Shown here piece after piece: positions 1 to 5,014 of a stretch of DNA of 5,014 bases. The notes under the pieces were generated by a model, which did no database searches, was not told where the DNA came from, and worked only from the letters and a program-made list of their open reading frames with translations. A program made the position numbers and the translations under genes. The stretch's first letter is position 1. Each line of letters starts with the position of its first letter. Source of the DNA: Pseudomonadota bacterium. GTDB taxonomy: Bacteria; Pseudomonadota; Alphaproteobacteria; Rhizobiales; Devosiaceae. Where the stretch lies: assembly GCA_023433985.1 (NCBI GenBank), contig JAEYTN010000510.1, forward strand, positions 1-5,014, read 5' to 3'.

Positions 1-1423
<1,423 letters not shown>

Positions 1424-1496
1424 TGAAAGGTGTCCGCTGACCCGCAGCGCGGCCTATGACCGCCATTGAGAAATCCATCTGCGGGCTGCACCGTGG

Positions 1497-1511
1497 TTAT
1501 TAGCCGCTTAA
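1497..1511 (+). promoter_or_regulatory. Possible CtrA-binding box
   Basis: The sequence reads TTAT, then seven bases, then TTAA (followed by G). The known alphaproteobacterial CtrA box is TTAA-N7-TTAA(C), so the core has one mismatch and exact spacing. It lies 55 bp before the chemoreceptor start codon. CtrA controls motility and chemotaxis genes in many alphaproteobacteria, so the location makes sense. A short, AT-rich motif like this can arise by chance, and the host's use of CtrA is assumed, not shown. Confidence 0.3.
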
Positions 1512-1525
1512 GCAATCTCGCCTAA

Positions 1526-1540
1526 CCGTTGTTACAACGG
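1526..1540. promoter_or_regulatory. 15-bp palindrome, candidate operator
   Basis: CCGTTGT and ACAACGG are perfect 7-bp inverted arms around a single central T. The centre is 34 bp upstream of the chemoreceptor ATG, within the likely promoter or leader. Perfect symmetry with a one-base centre suits a dimeric DNA-binding protein better than an RNA hairpin, because the loop would be too tight without opening the inner pairs. No specific regulator is recognised. Confidence 0.4.
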
Positions 1541-1552
1541 CCCATTGCGGCT

Positions 1553-1559
1553 GAGGGGG
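1553..1559 (+). promoter_or_regulatory. Shine-Dalgarno sequence of chemoreceptor gene
   Basis: GAGGGGG ends seven bases before the ATG at 1567, which is good spacing. It supports this ATG as the start. The residues that follow lead straight into the first membrane segment, as expected for the true N-terminus of a chemoreceptor. Confidence 0.7.
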
Positions 1560-1566
1560 TTGTGAC

Positions 1567-3504
1567 ATGATTTCGTTTGCACATTTGTCCATTGGCGCAA
1601 AACTTACGCTGACGTCGGCAGTTGGCGGCGCCCTGATCGTCGCTCTGATGATCAATCAGTGGTCGGGTAACCAGACCATTTCTTCGGCGATGACGTCGCT
1701 TGCCAACGAGCAGATGCTGCTCGACAGCATTTCCAGCGCCGAGGACTCGGTGGCGCGCATGGAAATCGCGGTTCGCGACGCGCGCCTGCAGGCATCGCCC
1801 GATGACGTCGGCAACGGCGCCGTCATTATCGACGCCCAACTGGCCGAAGCGAGCGCCGCGCTCCAACGGCCGATGGCCATTGCCAGCGACCCGGCCGAGC
1901 TGACCGCCATCCAGGGGGCCTTCAAGGCCTACTCGGATGCTGCGCACGGCATGATCGAGCTCATCACCGAGAACATGGCCATGGGCCAGGATTTCGCGGC
2001 CGAGGAGCAGTTCAAGGCCGAGCACATCGACCCCGCGCAGCAAAGCGTTACCACCCTGATCGACGCCGCGCAGGCCAAGTCCGTGGCCCGCACCACCGAG
2101 GCGCAGGCCCGCGTCAACGACACCATCGCCAGCGTCGGCTTTCTCGGCAACGTGCTGAGCGTCATCGCGCTGCTGGTGCTGGTGGGCTCCGCGCTCTTCT
2201 CGCTGCGCAGCGTTGCTCGCCCGATCCGCGCCATGACGGAGTCGATGAACAAGCTGTCGGCCGGCGACGTCGAGGCGGAAATCCCCTTCCTCGACCGCAA
2301 GGACGAGGTCGGCAAGATCGCCGGCGCCGTGCAGATCTTCAAGGAAGGCCTGGTCCGCGCCGCGAGCCTGGAGGCCGAGAAGGAGGCGACGCAGCGCCGC
2401 GCCAGCGCCGGTGCCATGGCCATGGCAGAGCTGCAGGGCAAGATCGCCGAAGTCGTCACCGCCGGCGTCGCGGGCGACCTGTCGAAGCGCATCGATGCCC
2501 GGTTCGAGGACAGTGAGCTGACCAGCCTCGCCGAGGGCGTGAACCGTCTGATGGATACGATGGACCGCGGGGTCACCGAGACCGGCACCGTGCTCGCCGC
2601 CATGGCGCAGACCGACCTCACGCATCGCGTTACCGGCGCCTACCACGGTGCCTTCGCGCGGCTGAAGAACGACACCAACGCGGTGGCCGACAAGCTCAGC
2701 GAGATCGTCGCCCAGCTCAAGGAAACCTCCCGCGGCCTCAAGACCGCCACGGGCGAGATCCTGTCGGGCGCCAACGACCTGTCCGAACGCACCACAAAGC
2801 AAGCCGCCACCATCGAGGAAACCTCCGCCGCGATGGAGCAACTGGCATCCACCGTGCTGCAGAACGCCGAGCGGGCCAGGGAGGCAAGCAACGTGTCGGG
2901 CAACGTCACGCGCACCGCGGAGGAAGGCGGCAAGGTGATGGGCGAGGCGACAACCGCCATGGAGCGCATCACCCAGTCCTCGGCCAAGATTTCCAACATC
3001 ATCGGGCTGATCGACGACATCGCCTTCCAGACCAACCTGCTGGCGCTCAACGCGTCGGTCGAAGCGGCCCGTGCGGGCGAAGCCGGCAAGGGCTTCGCCG
3101 TCGTGGCCGTCGAGGTGCGCCGCCTCGCCCAGTCGGCCGCCGAAGCGTCGGCCGAAGTGAAGGTGCTGATCGAGCAGTCGGGCACCGAGGTAAAGACCGG
3201 CTCAAAGCTGGTCGCCGACGCGGCAGCCCGCCTGCAGTCGATGCTGGAAGCGGCCCGTTCCTCCAACGAACTGATGGATGGCATCGCCCGCGAGAGCCGG
3301 GAGCAGGCCTCCTCGATCGAGGAGGTGAACACGGCCATCCGCCAGCTCGACGAGATGACCCAGCACAACGCGGCGCTGGTCGAAGAAACCAATGCGGCCA
3401 TCGAGCAGACCGAGGCGCAGGCCAACGACCTCGACCGCATCGTCGATGTGTTCACGCTCGACGACGCCGCGGCGGCTCCGGCCCGGCGCCGCCTAGCCGC
3501 CTGA
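1567..3504 (+). CDS. Methyl-accepting chemotaxis protein with stacked HAMP domains
   Basis: This is a complete 645-residue transmembrane chemoreceptor that would signal through CheW/CheA to the flagellar motor. Segments in order: membrane helix 1 (about 9-30); a mostly helical periplasmic sensor of about 155 residues, compatible with a four-helix bundle; membrane helix 2 (about 189-213); HAMP (about 214-266, with ARPI and DEVGKIA); two further HAMP-like units (about 288-335, GDLSKRI; about 337-382, TDLTHRV); then the signalling hairpin. The tip [14 protein letters not shown] begins at residue 482, followed by the conserved [14 protein letters not shown]. Likely methylation regions are EETSAAMEQ (417-425), EEVNTAI (585-591) and EETNAAI (606-612). 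The tail ends ARRRLAA and lacks the NWETF-type CheR tether. The protein has no cysteine. The ligand cannot be told from the sequence. It stands as a single-gene unit, with its own leader before it and a terminator after it. Confidence 0.96.
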   Translation: MISFAHLSIGAKLTLTSAVGGALIVALMINQWSGNQTISSAMTSLANEQMLLDSISSAEDSVARMEIAVRDARLQASPDDVGNGAVIIDAQLAEASAALQRPMAIASDPAELTAIQGAFKAYSDAAHGMIELITENMAMGQDFAAEEQFKAEHIDPAQQSVTTLIDAAQAKSVARTTEAQARVNDTIASVGFLGNVLSVIALLVLVGSALFSLRSVARPIRAMTESMNKLSAGDVEAEIPFLDRKDEVGKIAGAVQIFKEGLVRAASLEAEKEATQRRASAGAMAMAELQGKIAEVVTAGVAGDLSKRIDARFEDSELTSLAEGVNRLMDTMDRGVTETGTVLAAMAQTDLTHRVTGAYHGAFARLKNDTNAVADKLSEIVAQLKETSRGLKTATGEILSGANDLSERTTKQAATIEETSAAMEQLASTVLQNAERAREASNVSGNVTRTAEEGGKVMGEATTAMERITQSSAKISNIIGLIDDIAFQTNLLALNASVEAARAGEAGKGFAVVAVEVRRLAQSAAEASAEVKVLIEQSGTEVKTGSKLVADAAARLQSMLEAARSSNELMDGIARESREQASSIEEVNTAIRQLDEMTQHNAALVEETNAAIEQTEAQANDLDRIVDVFTLDDAAAAPARRRLAA

Positions 3505-3527
3505 TCGACCCCACCCCCTCCATCCTC

Positions 3528-3562
3528 GAAGGCCGGGCCTCACCGCCCGGCCTTCTGCTTTT
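3528..3562 (+). terminator. Rho-independent terminator after chemoreceptor gene
   Basis: A perfect 11-bp stem (GAAGGCCGGGC at 3528-3538 with GCCCGGCCTTC at 3545-3555) closes a six-base loop CTCACC. It is followed by TGC and then TTTT (3559-3562). It starts 24 bases after the chemoreceptor TGA (3502-3504). The stem is very GC-rich; the T-run is short, but the shape and position are typical. The reverse strand has no matching T-run, so it is probably one-directional. Confidence 0.85.
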
Positions 3563-3572
3563 GGCGTGGTCG

Positions 3573-3596
3573 GAAGCGTCTGCGCGCGGACGCTTC
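3573..3596. repeat. Second palindrome, 24 bp, just after the terminator
   Basis: GAAGCGTC (3573-3580) and GACGCTTC (3589-3596) are perfect 8-bp inverted arms around TGCGCGCG. As RNA the stem can grow to ten pairs, with one G-U pair and a CGCG tetraloop. No T-run follows, so it is not a classic terminator. It could be a backup transcription stop, an RNA 3'-end stabiliser, a dispersed extragenic palindrome or a protein-binding site. Only one copy is in the window. Confidence 0.6.
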
Positions 3597-3611
3597 AGGC
3601 CCCGTTCATCT

Positions 3612-3622
3612 TGGGTGACCCA
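3612..3622. promoter_or_regulatory. Short 11-bp palindrome, possible operator
   Basis: TGGGT and ACCCA are 5-bp inverted arms around one G. It lies about 34 bp upstream of the possible -35 element of the macroglobulin gene, so an activator or repressor could bind here. The arms are short and may be chance. Confidence 0.2.
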
Positions 3623-3655
3623 GAAGCAGAAACATTTCAGATCGTCATCTGGTCT

Positions 3656-3683
3656 TTGCCAGAAAAAGCCACAGTTCTAGGGT
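3656..3683 (+). promoter_or_regulatory. Possible sigma70-type promoter for macroglobulin gene
   Basis: TTGCCA (3656-3661, five of six matches to TTGACA) is separated by 16 bp from TAGGGT (3678-3683), which keeps the key T, A and final T of the -10 consensus. It sits in the AT-richer part of the gap and would give a leader of roughly 30 bases before the ATG at 3722. It was found by eye only, and alphaproteobacterial promoters are often poor matches to the consensus. Confidence 0.35.
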
Positions 3684-3708
3684 GCTTAGCCCGGTAAGGG
3701 GCATCAGG

Positions 3709-3716
3709 GGTGAGGG
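3709..3716 (+). promoter_or_regulatory. Shine-Dalgarno sequence of macroglobulin gene
   Basis: GGTGAGGG ends five bases before the ATG at 3722. It supports this start, which also places a clean signal peptide at the N-terminus; the next in-frame ATG (codon 12) would remove the positively charged n-region. Confidence 0.65.
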
Positions 3717-3721
3717 ATAAA

Positions 3722-5014
3722 ATGAAGCGGCTGCTCAGCTCCGCGGGATGGTTCATGGCCATCCTCGTTCTGGTGCTCAACATGGGGAGCGCCTTTGCTC
3801 AGGATCGGACGGTAAACCTGCTGCCGGGCACTGACCTGCCGGGGTTCGACTACTCGGTAGTCAAGAACACCGACCTCGACGCCTGTTCGGCGGCCTGCTC
3901 CGAGGATCGCATCTGCCGGGCCTTCACGTTCAACGAAAGCGCCAGGTGGTGCTTCCTCAAGGGAGACGCCGGCCCCGAAACCGCCTTCGCCGGCGCTACC
4001 TCCGGCAAGGTCGATCCCGCCGCCCAGCAGGAGCTCCTGGCCGAGCGCCAGTCCGAATTGCCGTTCCCGGCGCAGGACCTCATCTACTACGCCACCACCT
4101 TCGCGCAGCAGCTGCCCACCACCGACGCGCCGCCGCCGAACCTCACCTATGACGACCTGATCGCCGCCGGCGACGAGGCCGTATCCACCGGCAACATCGC
4201 CGCCGCCAACGTCTCCTACCGGCAGGCCCTGGCGCTCAACAGGAACGATCCGGCGCTGTGGCTGAAGCTCGCCGACGTGCAGATCGAGCGCGCCGATGCC
4301 GACCTCAGGAACAACAATTCCTCCTCCGCCTACGATTTCGCGCAGAACGCCACCTACTCGGCGCTGAACGCCTTCCTGCTGTCCGAAAGCATTGCCGAGC
4401 GCGCCAAGGCGCTGGGCCGCCTCGCCGCCGGCCTCGAACGCCGCCAGATGTGGCGCGAGGCGATCGCGAGCTACCGCACCTCCATCGCGCTGGTCGATGA
4501 CGCCGGGCTGCAGGGCCGCCTCGACCAGGTCGTGGCCGAGCACGGCTTCCGCATCACCTCCAACGAGGTGGATTCCGAAGCGGCCGACCCGCGTATCTGC
4601 GTCGTCTTCTCCGATACGCTCCCGGCCGGCGACACGGACCTGTCGAGCTATGTCGTGGTCGAGAACGCCCCGCAGGTCGCAGTCGAGACCCAGCAGAGCC
4701 AGCTCTGCCTCACCGGCGTCGATCACGGCCGCCGCTACGCCATCAGGATCCGCTCCGGCCTGCCTTCGGCCAGCGGCGAGACGCTGCGCAGCGACGCCGA
4801 GCTCAACGTCTACATCCCCGATCGCTCGCCCTTCGTCGGCTTTGCCAACAACGCCTACGTCATGCCCGCCGGCCTCGGCGGCGGCCTGCCGATCACCTCG
4901 GTGAACGCCGGCTCGGCCGACATCGCCATCTACCGCATCGGCGACCGCAATATCGCCACCGCAGTCCGCAACGGCATCTTCCGCGGCAACCTCGACGGCT
5001 ATTCGGCCGAGGAT
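3722..5014 (+). CDS. Alpha-2-macroglobulin family protein, N-terminal part (3'-truncated)
   Basis: The frame is open for 431 codons to the window end with no stop. Residues 1-26 form a signal peptide: KR, a hydrophobic core, then AFA before QD, a signal peptidase I site with no lipobox cysteine. The mature protein should therefore be periplasmic and soluble. Residues about 32-95 resemble a PAN/Apple module, with C55, C59, C65 and C77 and the motif CRAFTFNESARWCFLK. Residues about 140-265 hold TPR-like helices (AANVSYRQALALN; WREAIASYRTSIAL). From about 272 a beta-rich region starts (CVVFSDTLPAGDTDLSSYV, LCLTGVDHGRRYAIRI, LNVYIPDRSPFVGF), which I recognise as the N-terminal part of bacterial alpha-2-macroglobulins; C293 and C329 could pair. 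Such proteins trap proteases in the cell envelope. The bait region and any CXEQ thioester would lie beyond the window. Related genes are often followed by pbpC, which cannot be checked here. The family call is from pattern memory; export and the cysteine module are seen directly. Confidence 0.82.
   Translation, partial: MKRLLSSAGWFMAILVLVLNMGSAFAQDRTVNLLPGTDLPGFDYSVVKNTDLDACSAACSEDRICRAFTFNESARWCFLKGDAGPETAFAGATSGKVDPAAQQELLAERQSELPFPAQDLIYYATTFAQQLPTTDAPPPNLTYDDLIAAGDEAVSTGNIAAANVSYRQALALNRNDPALWLKLADVQIERADADLRNNNSSSAYDFAQNATYSALNAFLLSESIAERAKALGRLAAGLERRQMWREAIASYRTSIALVDDAGLQGRLDQVVAEHGFRITSNEVDSEAADPRICVVFSDTLPAGDTDLSSYVVVENAPQVAVETQQSQLCLTGVDHGRRYAIRIRSGLPSASGETLRSDAELNVYIPDRSPFVGFANNAYVMPAGLGGGLPITSVNAGSADIAIYRIGDRNIATAVRNGIFRGNLDGYSAED

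Larger units (their letters stand above)
1424..1566. other. Intergenic region between ABC-F gene and chemoreceptor gene
   Basis: This 143-bp gap is clearly more AT-rich near its right end than the flanking genes. It has no convincing small ORF. A 7-bp inverted repeat (CCCGCAG at 1441-1447, CTGCGGG at 1479-1485) encloses a smaller GCGG/CCGC hairpin (1449-1463). It might help end transcription of the ABC-F gene, but there is no T-run, so I do not call a terminator. The right half carries the CtrA-like element, the palindrome and the Shine-Dalgarno sequence listed separately. I could not find a well-spaced -35/-10 pair: TTGAGA (1466-1471) has no -10 match at 16-18 bp. Confidence 0.7.

Noticed and set aside
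1441..1485. Inverted repeat CCCGCAG/CTGCGGG as terminator of the ABC-F gene
   Set aside because: The loop is 31 bases long and no T-run follows; it is mentioned in the gap description only.
1522..2841. Long minus-strand open frame (439 codons) opposite the chemoreceptor gene
   Set aside because: Its translation is rich in Gly, His, Arg and Asp with no recognisable domain. It mirrors the codon bias of the clear chemoreceptor gene on the + strand, so it is a GC-rich shadow.
3704..4726. Minus-strand open frame of 340 codons opposite the macroglobulin gene
   Set aside because: The + strand frame from 3722 has a ribosome binding site, a signal peptide, the PAN cysteines and family motifs and stays open to the window end. 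The minus-strand frame has none of these and reads as low-complexity Gly/Val/Arg-rich protein.

Overview
The window looks like chromosomal DNA of a GC-rich alphaproteobacterium, most likely of the order Hyphomicrobiales (a Devosia-like genus would fit). This is inferred from the strong G/C bias at third codon positions, the alphaproteobacterial style of the chemoreceptor (stacked HAMP units, an [14 protein letters not shown] tip, no CheR-tether tail), and the PAN-plus-TPR front end of the last gene. The taxonomy is inference only. I see no insertion sequence, CRISPR array, tRNA, rRNA, integrase or prophage gene.

There are three protein genes, all on the + strand, and two of them are cut by the window edges. 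(1) Positions 1-1423: the 3' part of an ABC-F type twin-ATPase gene; its first Walker A motif lies upstream of the window. (2) Positions 1567-3504: a complete methyl-accepting chemotaxis protein of 645 residues. (3) From 3722 to the window end: the 5' part of a large gene that I read as a periplasmic alpha-2-macroglobulin family protein. It has a signal peptide, a PAN/Apple-like cysteine module, TPR-like helices and then the start of the macroglobulin-type beta region. This third gene has no stop codon inside the window.

The two gaps hold most of the regulatory structure. The 143-bp gap before the chemoreceptor has a CtrA-box-like element, a 15-bp palindrome and a strong Shine-Dalgarno sequence. 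The 217-bp gap after it has a strong intrinsic terminator, a second long palindrome, a short 11-bp palindrome, a possible sigma70-type promoter and a ribosome binding site for the macroglobulin gene. The three genes therefore look like separate transcription units: a translation-associated ATPase, a motility sensor and an envelope-protection protein. I see no sign that they act as one system.

Nothing here amounts to a new biological system. The points most worth checking are the domain layout and export route of the macroglobulin protein, the possible cell-cycle (CtrA) control of the chemoreceptor, and the palindromes in the two gaps.
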